Shown: positions 1 to 15,376, counted from the stretch's first letter. The stretch: DNA of 64,000 nt from Dermatophagoides farinae (GCF_024713945.1 NC_134680.1:2504001-2568000); one strand, 5' to 3'. Numbers and translations: made by a program. The notes: generated from the letters alone by a model not told the origin.

Positions 1-148
1 TGATTATATCATTTTACTCATCTAAATCTGTGATCTCTCTTTGTGTGTGTGCCATCATTCCGAATTATATATTTGTTGCCATATTTTATGTATATGATGT
101 TCTAAGCAAGTGAAGATTCTCTCAACCACCAACAAGTCAGAATCCAAA

Positions 149-2229
149 ATGTCTTCCAAATCTTTATCAATGCTTGATTCATCAGAAGAATCTAGTTCTC
201 AACAACAACAACAACAGCGGCCAAAACGTTTAGCAGCTCAAAGAGCTAAAGTAGTATAAATCCAAAAATTAACCAAACAAAATTAGATTAGATTGTCGAT
301 TGATGAATTATTTAAATTAATTTTTTTATTTTTATTCATGAAAACAGGTATATCTAAATGATAATCTTGATCATTGGAATGAGGAACGTGCATTACAAAA
401 AGCATTGGAAGCAAGTCTAGTGGATGAAGCGGCAAGAATTAGTGTACAATTACAAAGGCAACGACAACGAAATCACGATCAATATACGGATACGGAAGAA
501 GAAGATAACAGTAGTGGTGATCAAGACGAAGACGATTGTAGTAATAGTAGTGATTATACAACAGCAACAGGAACAACTCATTCGATCAGTAGTGATACCG
601 AAATGGGTCCAAGACAAAGTCAACAATCGAAGAGTAGCCAAAATAATTCAATATCATCAGCATCGAAAAAGAAAAATCGAATTAACAATAGTGGTTGTAA
701 ATCGGTTAAAAATCAAACACAAACCACTACGAATAATAATCGAATGAAGAGTAAAAAAACTAATCGATCATCGAACGGTAATAATTCTCGTACATCATCA
801 TCAACAACAACGATGAATGGTAAAGATTCATCAAATAAAATATGTAGACAAAATGGAAAATCTCGAACATTAAAAAAACCGAATGAGGATGATTCGATTA
901 CTAATAATAAGAAAAGTAAGTGTCCATTTCTGTTATTTTCACAGATAACGTAAATCATTGGGATTGTTCCGTATCCTATTTGTGTGTGTGTGTGTTGTTT
1001 GTTTGAGTTGTAAATTCAGATTTTTCAAAAAAATAAGAAAATATCTTCTCACTTCATTAAAACTAGATTTAATTGTTGTATATACACTACATTTCTATCT
1101 TTCTATCTATCTATCTCTCTGTCTATCTATCTCTATCCATTATATCCAGATGCAGTTTCTGGTAATAGAAAATCGAATTATGGTAAACATCATACGTCAC
1201 ATGGTGGATCATCATCAATCGATTCATGTATCGATAGTAATAATCGCCGTCATCAGATGGTTGCAGCAAAATCCGATGATGACGACGATGAGGACGACGA
1301 TAATGATGATGATGAAAATTATATCAATAATAATGATAATGATGATGATGTTGAAATAAAAATGTCGATTAATGATAATCATCATCGAAATTTAGGCAAT
1401 GAATATCATCACGAAGATGATGATGCTGGTGATGGCGATGAAGAAAAATCGAATATAAAATATTTGGATGATGTACATATACGTCGTACTGTTGCAGCAC
1501 AACGTAAATTTGCCATCAATTCAATTGTTTATAAATTATCCAATCAAAAGCTATCATCATCACCACCGAATGAAATGAATCGAATGAATGAAAATATCAA
1601 CAAAGAACAACAGCTTAAAAAATTTGAATTATTTCCAAACAAATTGATCAATTCGAATGATTTTGTTACCTGGATGTGTCATGCAGATGTTGATGATCTA
1701 TTTCGTTGTAATCATTTGATTGAATTTCCACGTACATATCGTTATCGTGATATTTATCCACAGGATTATGCAATGGGAAAATATCATGATATCAATGATA
1801 GTAATGATGATGATGATGATGATGACGAAGAACAAACCGATTCAGATGAAGATGAAGTAGATGATTCGTTATCATCTAATACCGATTCTGATGATGAAGA
1901 AGATGATGATAATGATGGTAAAAACGATGAGGAAATCGATGATGATGAAGACGAAGTTGTATTCGAAGAATCAAAAACAAACAAAACAACATCATTACGA
2001 AATAATCGTCATTGTTCAACACCTAATAAATCTTCTAAGAAAACCACTACCCATTGTCGAATGACTCGATTTGGATCAAGACAAAATAATAATAATAATA
2101 ATAATGTTTCCACCATTAATAAAGCAAATCGATTGAATCGTCGTGCAAAACCTACAGCAATTGTTGATTATCTATCGGAAGATTCTTCATTATATTCAAA
2201 TAATAATCAAGAAAAAGAAGAAGAAAACA

Positions 2230-2261
<32 letters not shown>

Positions 2262-4341
2262 AACAAACCAATCATCTTGGAACCTCGTATAACACGTTCG
2301 AATAAAAAAAAAGATCCAATGGAACTAGATAATGAAAGAATGAAGAAAAATACAAAATCACCGAAACGTTCACGTAAAAATACTGAAGAGATTAGAGAAC
2401 GTGCCCTACAATATTATACTGATCTAAGATATCGTATGAAAGATATTGAACATAAATATCAACAATTAAGATATCAACGTTGTGATCGTAATAATAATCC
2501 AAATATGATGATCAATCCACAACCATCATCATCAACATCGTCATTATCATTGAATAATAATAACAACAATAAACAAACTATAAAACGTCTACAATGTACA
2601 TCGGTTTCATTTTCTTCAACATCATCATCATCATCATCGTCATCAAGTTCATCATCAATTGATGATTCCGATGATATTGATGAACAGAAACCAAGAATTT
2701 CACAACACAGACAACGTAGATCATCATCAACAGCTGAAGATAATGCAGCGGCAACAATGAATTCATTGAGACGTATAAAAACATTACGAAAAGCAGTTAT
2801 GCGAAAGATTAAAAAAGATGATAATGTAAAACATAAAGATGGACAACATGTACAACAGCAACGGAAACAAACAAAACGTTCGTTTATGATACCAATTCAT
2901 CATCAATCTGAAACACTTTCATCGGATATACAGCAAAATACATCATTCGATATACGAACACGAGCATCAATGCGTCGTACACGGCAAAGTAAATCACAAC
3001 ATAGAAATCGTTCGAAAAATAATTTTCTCTATCAACAATATGATGGTAATCATAATGAACATAGCTATAGCAACCATAGCAGTAGTAGTAATATTAATAA
3101 TAATAATCCACAATCCAATGCTATCGATTCATGGAATTCATCTGCTAAAAAAACCATAGATAATGATAGTTCCAAAATTTCAGCTTCAAATAATTCCATT
3201 TCCACCTGATTCGAATCAGACATTCAAATTTATTAAAAATCTTACTGCCTATTATTATTATTATTATATAAACATTCTAATCATACTCTTTCTTTTATTT
3301 TCCTTTCTCTTTCCCATTTATGAATTTCAAAGTTCATTTATGAATAACGATGATCTAAGACGTTAAAAAAAAAATTTTAAATTTGCCGATATGTTCTGGA
3401 TTTGTTTTATTTTGGAAAAAATTTTGTTATTCATTTTTCTATTACGTGTTTAAAATGTGTGTGTGTGTGTGTTTTTTCAATTAAATCTAGAAAGAAATAA
3501 AATGAATTTGACTTTAAAAAAAAGACTAAAATAAATTTATTATTATTAATTATTCTATGTTCGATTGATTTAGCTCGTCGATGTAAACGTAGCCGTTATA
3601 TACTGACTGTTCGACGACGGCGAAGACGACAACCGCCACCGTTGCCAACGTTACAACAACCATCGCAAGAACAATCAAACACCCTAATAACCGAAGAAAA
3701 TGGTGTTGAATCAATAAATGGAATGGCAGAAAATAAATTATCAACTAGTCAACAATTACAACAATTGAAATCATATCTATTATCCGGTATGATATTTATC
3801 AAATGGAAATAATCGAACAACAATAGAAAAAATTTTAGCCAATAAGAAAAAACAACGTTCAGATGATGAACCGGATTATCGTCGTGCTATTGAAAAACGA
3901 ATGAATTTTTATCGCCGTACAATGGTACAATTAGAAGCACAACAACAACAAACATCGGGTAATCGTCTAAATGATCTTGATCAACGTTTATTATTACATT
4001 CAAAAATGGTTGTAAAACTTGGTTTCATACCAATGCCTCAATTTGAAGTGTTTGAAATGCCAACAATATTGAAAATGGAACATAAGCGGCCATCCATAAC
4101 CGATGATGATGATGATAATGATAATCATAATGGTAATAATTATTTTGATCTCAACAATGATGATCAAAAATGGTCAAACGAAAATGTTTCAAATGGTGAT
4201 CATCATCATCATCATTCAAAAATTATCATCAATGGTGACAACAACAATGATGATAATCATCATATGAATTCGATTCATGAAAAATTCGATACAAACGGTG
4301 AACATGTACAAACCATTTTAATGAAAGAAAAATCTAGATGA
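149..4341 (+). CDS. JARID2 N-terminus-like acidic chromatin protein, no JmjC domain
   Basis: Exons read as 149-250, 348-915, 1150 to about 3087, 3574-3786 and 3839-4341, giving about 1,107 residues. The exon 3 donor is not certain: any donor leaving one codon base fits, and GTAATA at 3088 is my choice. Residues 24-34 hold an RPKR motif followed by EERALQKALEASL, which fits a ubiquitin-interacting motif. Near residue 343 is AAQRKFA, matching the JARID2 site (human K116) whose methylated lysine is bound by EED of PRC2. Soon after, SNDFVTWMC resembles the JARID2 EDFLTFLC segment. In JARID2 these elements recruit PRC2 to ubiquitinated H2A. The remainder is Asp/Glu, Ser, Asn and Lys/Arg tracts, with a possible helix near 2390-2470. 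I see no ARID, JmjC or zinc finger. The last two exons (a basic RRRRRR stretch and a KLGFIPMPQFE segment) are unrecognised. It is convergent with anillin. An acidic nuclear protein with chance similarity remains possible. Confidence 0.6.
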
Positions 4342-4614
4342 AAATTATTAATTTTTTATTTCATTTTTTTTACGAAAAAAAAAGTATTTTTTATCATATT
4401 ATTTTGAAATTATTTTAATTTTCAATCATCATTATCAATTATTATATACTTATAAAGTCATATTATTTATTATTATTATTATTATGTTGATAAACACGAA
4501 ATGTTTGTTTTTTTTTTTTAAAAAAAGGAATGAAATATTTTAAATGTTCAAAATCAAATGTGTTCAAAGTATAGATTATTTTGAAAGAATAAAAAAAAAG
4601 TTTTGTTTCAATTA

Positions 4615-7600
4615 TTATTGTATATTTGATAAAAGACGATCAAATTCTTCTCGACTATATGGTTGTACGGCATCACGTTCCCAAATACGAATACTATGCA
4701 ATATTTTATTCAATAATGAACAAAATTTCAAACAATCAGGTTCCGATTGTGATGATATGTAATATCTAATAATATAAAAAATGAATAATCATCAGAAATT
4801 TAATTTGTTATTAAAATAAAATATTTCTAAAAAAAACTTACAGTTTAGGTTCGATCCGTGTAATCGTACCACCGGTAATCAATTTTTTGGCATTCGAAAC
4901 GGCCGGTGGATCAACAATGACCAATACGAATGAATTTGAACGTCTACATAAATGGCGATGTTCAACTTTTAAGAATTCCACTTTTGGATTAATACAATGT
5001 TTTAGATTAATTAAACCTAATGGTTGATCAACATTTTTCTCTTCACCAAAACGATAGTAACGAAGATGTTCACCATGTAGACGAAAATATCGTACATTCC
5101 AAAATGAATCCTCCTTTTCTTTAATATCATAAAAACCAGGAAAATGATTCCCATGTGCAACTTTTATGCTAACATTCATGGTTAAATAACTATCGATAAT
5201 TGGTATGAAGCAATCCGAATCCAATCGATAGAATTTATTTGCATTAGCTTTTACATTTTGCAATGTCAATTTAACGTAACCAATTAATCGGAAATTACTG
5301 GCCGGAGCTTTTTGCTGTTGATTGTTACGTTGGATGATTGGTGAATTTTTATACACTGGTGATGTCGATGCCGAACTACTCGAATGCATCAATCTTCGTC
5401 GAATAGTTTTAAATGGTGAATTTGCAAATCGATATTTATGGCCACCACATTCTTTCAAAGACAATTCTAATGCAAAAACCTTGACGGTTACTTTGAAATC
5501 TTCAGATAATGAATCAATAGCTAGGCCCATATCAAATTCTAGATAGGATTTTGAAAGATTGGCAGCTGTATCTAGCAATTTCGATACAAAAACACTTGGT
5601 CCAACACAAACAAGACAAATGAAATGAAAAACACTGTTCAATTTGCCTTTGGCACGTTCTTGAATAAATTCATTCAACAACGGTAGTTTGATGTGATCGA
5701 TGTACAAGGTACCGGTGCTGATATTCTTTTCAATTGTTCGTTGCATATAATGATCAGCATTTGCAATCATCAATTGTAATCGATGTATTTCCGAACGACA
5801 TGCATCAATTTTTTCATTTGAAACTAACAATAATCGTTCGGCTTCCACACGGCTATCTGAATTACGTAATTCGGCCATCGATAATGATAGATTTAAAGCC
5901 GTGTTTGCTTGACTCAATACACGATCATGTTCATTAATTTCATCTTTTAACGCAATCATTTTGGATTGACAATCAAGGCTAAATTGTTCGCGATCTTCAT
6001 GTTCAACATCGATATTCTGTTGAAAATGAATCGCCTGTTTAGTTGCATCACTAAGCTTATCCTTATTCATTTTAGCCATTTGTTGTTCTTCTCGTAATTT
6101 TCGTTGTTGTTCACGATAAAAACTGATGGTCCTTATTTGTGGCGTTATTTCTTCAACATTATCCTCAGTTCCAGATTCAGATGTATCATCGTTTTGTTCA
6201 TGTTCATAAAGAAATAATCGTTGCGGCTTTTCCGGTGGCAATGATACTGATGATGATGTTGATGATGACCGATCTTCAGTTATGTCGGAATCTGAAATGG
6301 AAAGATGAACTCGTGTCGAGGATCGATGAATCAAATTAGAATCTTGCGAATCGTCATTATCGGCAGTTATTTCTTGGAAATTATCATCAAAATTTTCATT
6401 CTCTTCATGATCGATGGCTGTAAATGTTAATTCCATTATTTCTTCTTCATCCACATCAACCACATTATCGTCATCTATTTCTTGTTTTGCCGATACTTGT
6501 TCTTGTTCATTATCATCATTCATATGGATTTCATCGATTGATTTAAAAGTTTTACAGACTTCTTGTACAATCTCTGATGATTGATCGAAAATGAGTGACA
6601 CTTCTTCTTCATCTTCTACATTTTCGATGTTTTTTTCTAATTTCTTAATTATTTTTTCATGTTCATCATCACCGAATTCGTTTTGTAGATGTTCTTTTAT
6701 TCGTTTTGGACTTTGATGGTAATCATTTTCATGTTCCGGAAGTGATGGTTGTGGTGGTGGTGGTAATGGCCAGGTACCAGGCAAACGTCCAACTTTACGA
6801 TATTGTTTAGCTTTGGCTTCATTTTCCTCTCGAATAGCCTTTTCAAACAATCGTTTTTTCTCCCGTACAGGTAACAATTCCGGTTCCAATTCTTTAATAT
6901 GATCATTTTCTGTCATTTTCTTTTCAAACAATTGTTTCAAATTGGCTACGCTTGTTTTACGTTTTTCAATGATTATCGGTGGTTTAGATTGATTTTCAAT
7001 TGACTTTAAATCTTGTTGTTCATATAATAGGCTTTTTGATTTGAATAGATTTTCATTTTTGGCCGTAAATTTTGGCTGTTCGATTGCAGGTTGAGATTTA
7101 GGTGACGCAATTTTGGCCTGAAATTTCAATGGTGAATCTTCTTTATTCGATGTGATTGGATAATACGAATCGGCAATTATCTTCAATCTATCCCGGAGCT
7201 CAATTCGTCGTGGCGGTTGAAATTCATCCGCAAAATTCTGTTGTTCTCGCATGATCGTTTTGGGCCGATTTGCTACCATATCGTTTTCAACATTTTCAAC
7301 GTCATCATCATCTCTATAGATGGCCGATAATTTATCTAATCGATGACGAAGACGATTATCATTTCGTTTTTTATTGTCTTCGGGTATAGCATCAACATCA
7401 TCGTTATCGTCGTTTAAATCCAACGGTACATAAACATTCAATAATCGATTTATTGATTTTCGAGCTTTATTGATTTCGATAGTTGAATAATTGGCCAACA
7501 ATTCCTCATCATTATCATCAACATCAATATCATTCTGTTCAACAGATGTTTGCTTCATCATCATTGTTGAGGAATGAGGACCATCGTGTTCATCAATGTT

Positions 7601-7819
7601 CATAACTTCGGAATCGATTTTGTTTTTGCCATCATCATTCACTTCTTCGGATAATTCAGCTAAAATTTTCTTGTTCTGTTCCATTTTTTGTAAAAGGTTC
7701 TATTTCGAAATTAAAATTTTCAGAATTTTATTCATATTAGAATCAATAAAAATAAAATTGTAATCGATACTTACTAATGCAAAAGAATCGGACACGGTAA
7801 AATTCAACGAATTATCCAT
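4615..7819 (-). CDS. ANLN: Anillin, actin-myosin-septin scaffold of the cytokinetic ring
   Basis: Three exons, 7819-7775, 7699-4842 and 4765-4615, give 1,017 residues, close to human anillin (about 1,120). The first exon codes only 15 residues (start MDNSLNFTVSD) and joins in phase 0. The N-terminal 600 residues are charged and low in complexity, with a proline-rich LPPPPQPSLP stretch, where family members bind actin and myosin. Residues about 620-860 form the anillin homology domain: a coiled coil beginning EHDRVLSQANTALNLSLS, then a C2-like part with IDHIKLPLLNEF and LKECGGHKYRF. A PH domain follows (about 862-1005), with FPGFYDIKEKEDSFWNVRYF. Its last helix lies in the final exon (SLLNKILHSIRIWERDA), which is needed to complete the fold. 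Known role: links RhoA, septins and actomyosin at the cleavage furrow. It shares a divergent promoter with the chromoshadow gene. Confidence 0.93.
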
Positions 7820-8177
7820 TTTGATTTCGAAAACATCAAAAAAAAACGACCGTTGAAATGTGATGCAGTCATACACTGAATAAATATATACACTGAACTG
7901 AATTAATAGCCGCCGCCAAATCGAAAAATATTAACGGACAAAATTCAATATGTTTGGGTAATGGTCACAATAACGCAATATGCGTCATCAAAACGGAGCT
8001 CTTAATGAAACATTACATTTCATATCATGCACAATAAAACAGCTTGATCGCATTGTGACTGTATGCCATGCTAGAATTTGATTCAGATTCCTGTCATATA
8101 AGACGTTACAGCAATAATTAAATGATTTTTGGATTCGGATATTTAAATTTTTGGTAAACATTTGACCAATCCAAACC
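7820..8177. promoter_or_regulatory. Short divergent promoter region
   Basis: This 358-base gap separates the start codons of anillin (leftward) and the chromoshadow-domain gene (rightward), so both promoters and 5' untranslated regions must lie here or overlap. It is less repetitive than other gaps and holds a GC-richer patch (GCCGCCGCC, 7911-7919) and a TGCGTCATCA sequence at 7981-7990 that resembles a CREB/AP-1 half site. No TATA box is clear enough to call. Confidence 0.5.
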
Positions 8178-9267
8178 ATGATGGATGAATCTTCATCGAA
8201 AACAATGGGCATTGAAAATTTGACCGCAATGAATGAAATGATCAAACGTATCGAAGGTAAAGAAACAACTTTTGATCGAATGAAACGTTTAAAAGTTGCA
8301 TCATCTAATCGAGCATTTGCCGATTCACAATGTAATGGAACGAATCATCACGAACCGATTGAAACTTTATTGGATAAAGGTACTCATCAACCGGAACGAA
8401 TACTAGCTGTAACAACGATGGATGAATTGTGTCTTTTCATCTGTTATTTGGTTCGATATACGAATGGTCAACTTGAATTGGTACCGAATAAAATTGTCCA
8501 TCGTCATTGTCCACAGATGGTGATCGATTTTCTCGAATCAAATCTAATATTTTCCAATAAGAGTAATTCTAATTTACCTGCTAATCTATTCAGAGGTATA
8601 GAATTCAAAGAATTTAACGATAATAGAACTAAAGATTCAAAAGCTGCTCAAAACGACGATTACTTGGAAGATGATAATTTTTACATGTTTGATGAATTAT
8701 CAAAATGTTTCAACATGAACAATTTAAAGGATATAATTAAACCGGGGCCAAGTAGTAGTCGGAAACAATCCGAAACAAGTGGAATCAATTTTACCAAACT
8801 GGATACCGGTTCTGATATTTCAACATCACAGATTCATAAGTTAAGCATTCCTGATAACATATCTAAATCTATCGGAACCTCAAAAAGTATGATCATTGAT
8901 AAACCACTTGAAATGATAGATATAAACAATGGAGAAGATTCCCGGACAAGAAGAAATCAGTCTATTAGAAAGACAAGAACTTGAATTTGTTAACAGCATA
9001 TTTGATCAAGAAACCATTGAAGAATTAGAAGAGAATATGATGGATGAAAATGATGATGATGACGATGATGATGATGAGTCTGTGTCGATAAATGAACATT
9101 CTTATAATCAAGAACGAGAACCACGAACACCTGGTTTAAATGATATAAATGAAACACTTTTATTGTCATATCATCGTGATTCACAAGAGGATGATGAATC
9201 ACTAGAATTATCATCCATATCACCAGACATTATGGATGAATTATTAAAATCGAATGATAATAAATAA
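8178..9267 (+). CDS. Chromoshadow-domain protein lacking a chromodomain
   Basis: Exons 8178-8886 and 8969-9267 (intron 82 nt, GTATGA to TATTAG) give 335 residues. The two open frames overlap, so the acceptor is inferred from phase and the pyrimidine-richer TCTATTAG. Residues 72-125 match an HP1 chromoshadow domain: PERILAV at the start (HP1: PEKIIGA), then LELVPNKIVHRHCPQMVIDF, whose VPxK, CPQ-VI-FxE spacing is diagnostic. That domain dimerises and binds PxVxL peptides on heterochromatin partners. The 71 residues before it contain no chromodomain aromatic cage, so direct H3K9me reading is not expected. The C-terminal half is acidic, with an Asp tract near 9052-9075 and LERQELEFVNSIFDQETIEE, probably helical. 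It starts 358 bases from anillin and ends 128 bases from a convergent carrier gene. It is unlikely to be a standard HP1; it may be an HP1 partner or decoy. Confidence 0.8.
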
Positions 9268-9395
9268 AAAATGAATGAAGAGTCAATCAAGCGATAATAT
9301 CATCGATTATAATCATGAGAAATCTTAATCAGAAATTTGATTTTAATTTTAAATTTTCTAAAATAATCATTATTATTATTATTATTATTACTAGA

Positions 9396-10443
<1,048 letters not shown>

Positions 10444-13400
10444 TTTTTTTGTTTAATTTTCTTTTGATTCAATGGTACAAATGTGATGATATAGTTGTAT
10501 GATTGAAATATTAACGACACACATGCATACAGAAATACACAAGGATGAGATCAACGATCAATAATAAAATCTAATGAATTCAATAATAATAATAACAACT
10601 GTTGATGAGGCATACATGTTCGAATAATTTTTTTTTAATATTGCTTGTATATAATAACGTCATCATCATAATCAAACAGGCCGGAGTGTTTACATCAAAC
10701 TAAAAATTAAAAAAGTAATGGATAGATAGATTATGAAATTAATTTAGAAGAAAAACTTATCATTTGACCTTCGATAATTCGAATGTGTCTCTTTCTCTAT
10801 CTCTCGAACATGAATGAACGATGATGATGATATACACATTACAGCCGAATTTGGAAAAAAATAACACCCGAAGGCATAATCATTTGATGAAGATATCAAC
10901 AAGTTTGACCAAAGAAAAAAAAATTAAGTCAGAATGAAATTGGAATCGTGAAAAAAAAATCGAATGGTTAAAATAATCAAACATGTATGTTGTATAACAA
11001 ACACCTGAATGCTGCAGCAGTTTTTTTCCGACACTAGATGGCCGAATATGCAAATTTTTGATGGGGAAAAAAAAATTTCCATTTGAAAAATTCGCGCCTA
11101 AATTTGAAAATTATGATCCATTTCAAAAGGAATATGGATGTACAAATCTTGATATATGAAATATAATCGAGATTAAATATTTACGAAAAACAAAAAAAAA
11201 ATCCTTACCATGTTTACATTATGATGATCATATATCATCAAATCACTTCCGATGTGAGAATGAATTTTTTTCTTTTCTTGATCCGAAATCGAATTCCAAT
11301 GTTCGCTATTATATATCATTTGATGATAATAAACATTATCAAAAAAAAAAAAAAAAAAAAGAATTCAACAATAAATCAAACACATATCAAACATCAATCA
11401 TTATGATTATTAGGTGATGATAGTGGCACATAAACGGCATATAAGTTAACGGTGAAAAGATTTTCATTCTGTTATCAAACGACGACGACGACAACGAAAG
11501 AAAAAAAAAACATTGATTGGTTGGTTGCTTCGGATTGCTATGGATTCGATTTTTTTTTCAATTTCCATCTTGGTAGGTTATACTACCATCACCATTATCA
11601 TCATAATTGTCGCCGTTGTCGTCGTTGTTGTTGTTGTTGTTTAAGTTGTTGTTAGGGATTTTTTTTTCTTCATGCATAATTATTGATTCATTAATGGTAT
11701 TTTTTTTCGCTGTCAAACAACAACAACAGCGACAACGAAATGTTTGTTGTTGAAGAAGAAAAAATTTTTTTTTGTTTTTTTTCTCACTTTCATTTCATTA
11801 CTTACATTTTCATTGACAAGATTTGATGTGTACACTCACGCACGCACACACACACACAAACACATGAATTCGAAATGACCCGTTTTTTTTTGCATGTGAT
11901 CTGATAAGAAATTTCATGTCAACGATTTTTTTCGCCATAATTCAACATATCATGATTATCATTATTTCATTTCAATAAATTAACCATCAATAAATGATAA
12001 CAGGTAATTTTATATTCTTTCCTTCTTTCGAAGAATATTTATAGAAGAATTCATTCATGAAATAAAACAGGTGTATATCATTCTTATTGCTATTGCGCAA
12101 TACAAATGAAAATAATGATTACATGATTTTAGTATTCAAATATTTATCGATATTTTTTTTCCATTAATTTTTATTTTTAATCGAGATAATTTTTTTTTGT
12201 GTGTGTGTATATGTTAATCGATTCTACCATTTTGCAATGTCAATTTTCTTATCTATTTATGATAATAAATTTTCTGAAGAAAATTTCATTTTTTTTTTTT
12301 TGATGGTGATGATTTTCGCAAATAAAAACTGTTCATGACAACATGTTTCGATCAGAAGCTATGAATTCAATATATGTATGTTGTGTGTGTGTGTGTGTAT
12401 GTTTCAGCTAAAATAGACAATTTTTTAGCTAATGATAAATTGTGATAAATTATATGAACCGAATTTGATCTCTAAAAATATCATCCTCCTTTTTTTATTT
12501 CGAAATTCATGGCTTCTAGTAATGAGGATGATTTTGATGATGATACAATTTCATCAATTTGATTGTATTAATCAATATTTTATCGATGTTCTACAATTAA
12601 AATTATCATCAAAAAAAAAAAAAAAAAAATTTCTTCTGTATACTATGTGTATGTGTGTGTAGTATATTGAATTCAAGTTGAATGGCATCCTTGATATGAT
12701 TTCACATATCATCTAAGCCACCGAATTTGATGTCCAAATGATGATGATGATGATGATGGATATTTGATTCGGGAAAACTTTTCCAATCAAACGGAAAAAA
12801 AACTGATTTTATGTTTTATTTTGTCAACGATCAAATATTCAACATATTCTCAACACTCAATACTTGTGGTTCCGGTGTAATATGATTATATCAAAAATAA
12901 TGAAAAAAAAAATCAAGATTTTTCATTATTTTTATTTCCCATTTTGATTCTAGGACAGTGGAAAAAAAATAAAATATAAAATTTATGATCATTATCATTA
13001 AGAAAAAATAATAATAATGATTTTGTTTCATTGAAATTTTTTTTTTCGTATTTTATGGCCACCACCACCAACACCACCAGCATATTAATCAACCAAAAGT
13101 AAAGTAGACCAATTTTCTTGTCCTTATATTGAATTGTCTAATCATTGTATATTGTGTGACATTTTTCACACTTTCTTTCTATGTGTGTGTAGGTGTCACG
13201 ATCCATATATATACTTATCTAACCTGAAAGATGTATAGATGTATATTTTTTTTTATTGAATGCAATTAAAAATACCAGATTTAATAATCATCATCATTAT
13301 CATTTTGTATGCATATTTGGAATTGAGAACCATTATAAAGGTGTGTGTAAAGGTACACACTATATAGTAACATTATTCTTTTTTTTTTGTATGATAACAT

Positions 13401-14609
13401 TTTAATTGTAATTTAAATGAGGAAATGACCAGATTATGGATTGATCGGTATTGATTGATAAAAGTCATCAATATGGATAATTATAAAATCTGTTAATACT
13501 TGTTAATCAATAAATGTAATAATAATAATAGATTGAATAATGAATAAGTGAATGAATCAAATAATTACAATTTAGAATTGCAATATAAATATGTAAGAAA
13601 TCCATGCAGGAGACAGAATTCTAAAGAAATATGTTAAAATAAAGAATCAATCCAAAATGTTTATAATTATGGAAAGAGAGGGAGAATAAACAAAAAAAAA
13701 AAAAAAAAGAAAAAGAAAAATCTAAGATATGATGGTAATCTTTTGACTTATTAGATTATAACAAATATATATCCACAGAAATGTAATTTAATAATGATTT
13801 CCTTGGCAAATGATATATTACCAAAAAATCATTTTGGTATCAAGAAATAATGTCATTCTATCCTTTGCATACATGTAAGCCTCCCCCTCTTTCAACAACA
13901 ACAAAAAAGGCCTAAATCATATAATAATTTGAGATTTTTTGTTCTTTTTTTTCGAATATTTTTATATTTTGACAATAGATATAAATGTGTGTATGTGTGT
14001 GTTTGTGTTTGTTTGATTTGGATGAATTATGATGATGATGACTATTTTATTACATACATTTTTTCTCAATGATGATGATGATGATGATGGTAATCAAATA
14101 TATATCATAAGGTGTATATGTGAGGGATTGAGGCAAGGAAAAAATCTTTGTCATCATCATTATTATTAAACAATTTGTTTATTAGTATTAGATCTTTATA
14201 AGATATGATGATGATGATATACTACACTTAACTTATATCGATCGATGATGATGATGATGAGCCATAAACTGAATGTACCGCCCCCTATTTCATTAAAAAT
14301 TATGACGACAATAATTCCATCAATAATAATGATGATAATGATGATGATGATGACAGTATTCAAAAATCGGGCTACCGGGTGTCCGATAATCCAAATTTAG
14401 AAAAAGCAAATAGACAGAAACAATCAGTCTTCTTCGTTCATTAGGAAAAAGAACAAAACCCATCATCAAATTAAATCTTTTCTGAGTGATATAAACAAGT
14501 GTGTTCTTTGTTCATCATCACCATCTATCCATCATTAATCATTAATCATTGATATAAGTGAATAGCATTTTCATTTTTTTTTTAATTGTCATTTGTAGTT
14601 AATTTGATA
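10444..14609. other. Non-coding gap of 4.2 kb
   Basis: No open frame here has recognisable protein character; the few that reach 60-76 codons are built from homopolymers and (GAT)n or (AAC)n tracts. The stretch holds A and T runs up to about 20 bases, CA/GT microsatellites (11835-11860, 12382-12400) and ATG/CAT repeats (12737-12760, 14070-14090, 14335-14354). It lies upstream of both the carrier gene and the 3CxxC gene, so it probably includes their promoters and 5' untranslated exons. Confidence 0.6.
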
Positions 14610-15333
14610 ATGATGATAACGGCGCCGGCTACATCGGCGACGGCATTGATGGTAACAAATGAATTCCATAATTTTTTTTCCTTTTCAATTTATTATGGCC
14701 AGGTGTTCATTTTATAATGGCTAGATTTTTATTATAAAAATCGTTAATAATAAAATGAAAATTTCCAGACATTTTTTTACGGTCACTTTGAAGGTGTTGA
14801 TTTGATTTGTCTGAAGTTGTTTGATTGATTGAAAAAAATCGTTGAAAATTTTTCGTTAATTATCGTTTAGACACGTTTAATTATGGTTCGTTCTACAATG
14901 ATCATACCGTATAATCCACAATCGGCAATCATCTTACATCATTATCATCATCTTTGGCATTATGTATATCATCACCATCATCATATAACACCACAATCAT
15001 TGATTTGGTCATCATCACCACCATTATATGGTAATGATGCGAATAATAATATGACGATGATGATCATTCCATCAAATATACAGCCAAATTCGAATGTTTT
15101 CGTCAATTCTCCTATTCATCCTTCTCCTTCCAAGACAACTATTCCTACCGCCAATACAAAAACAAAAACCAAATATTTAACGAAACAACTGGTTTCATCA
15201 TCGGTAACAGATCATCAAGATTCAATAATAAATCAAAATCTAGAATCATGTTCATCATCATCATGTAATTCTACTTCAATAACATCAACATCATGTTCAT
15301 CATCGGGTAAATCAACACCATATTTTGGTTCAC

Positions 15334-15376
<43 letters not shown>

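Noticed and set aside
3210-3573. Stop codon at 3207 as the end of the JARID2-like gene
   Set aside because: The downstream exons 3574-3786 and 3839-4341 are open, join with exact phase through a 52-nt intron and share its amino-acid style, so a spliced form is preferred. A short isoform ending at 3209 is possible.
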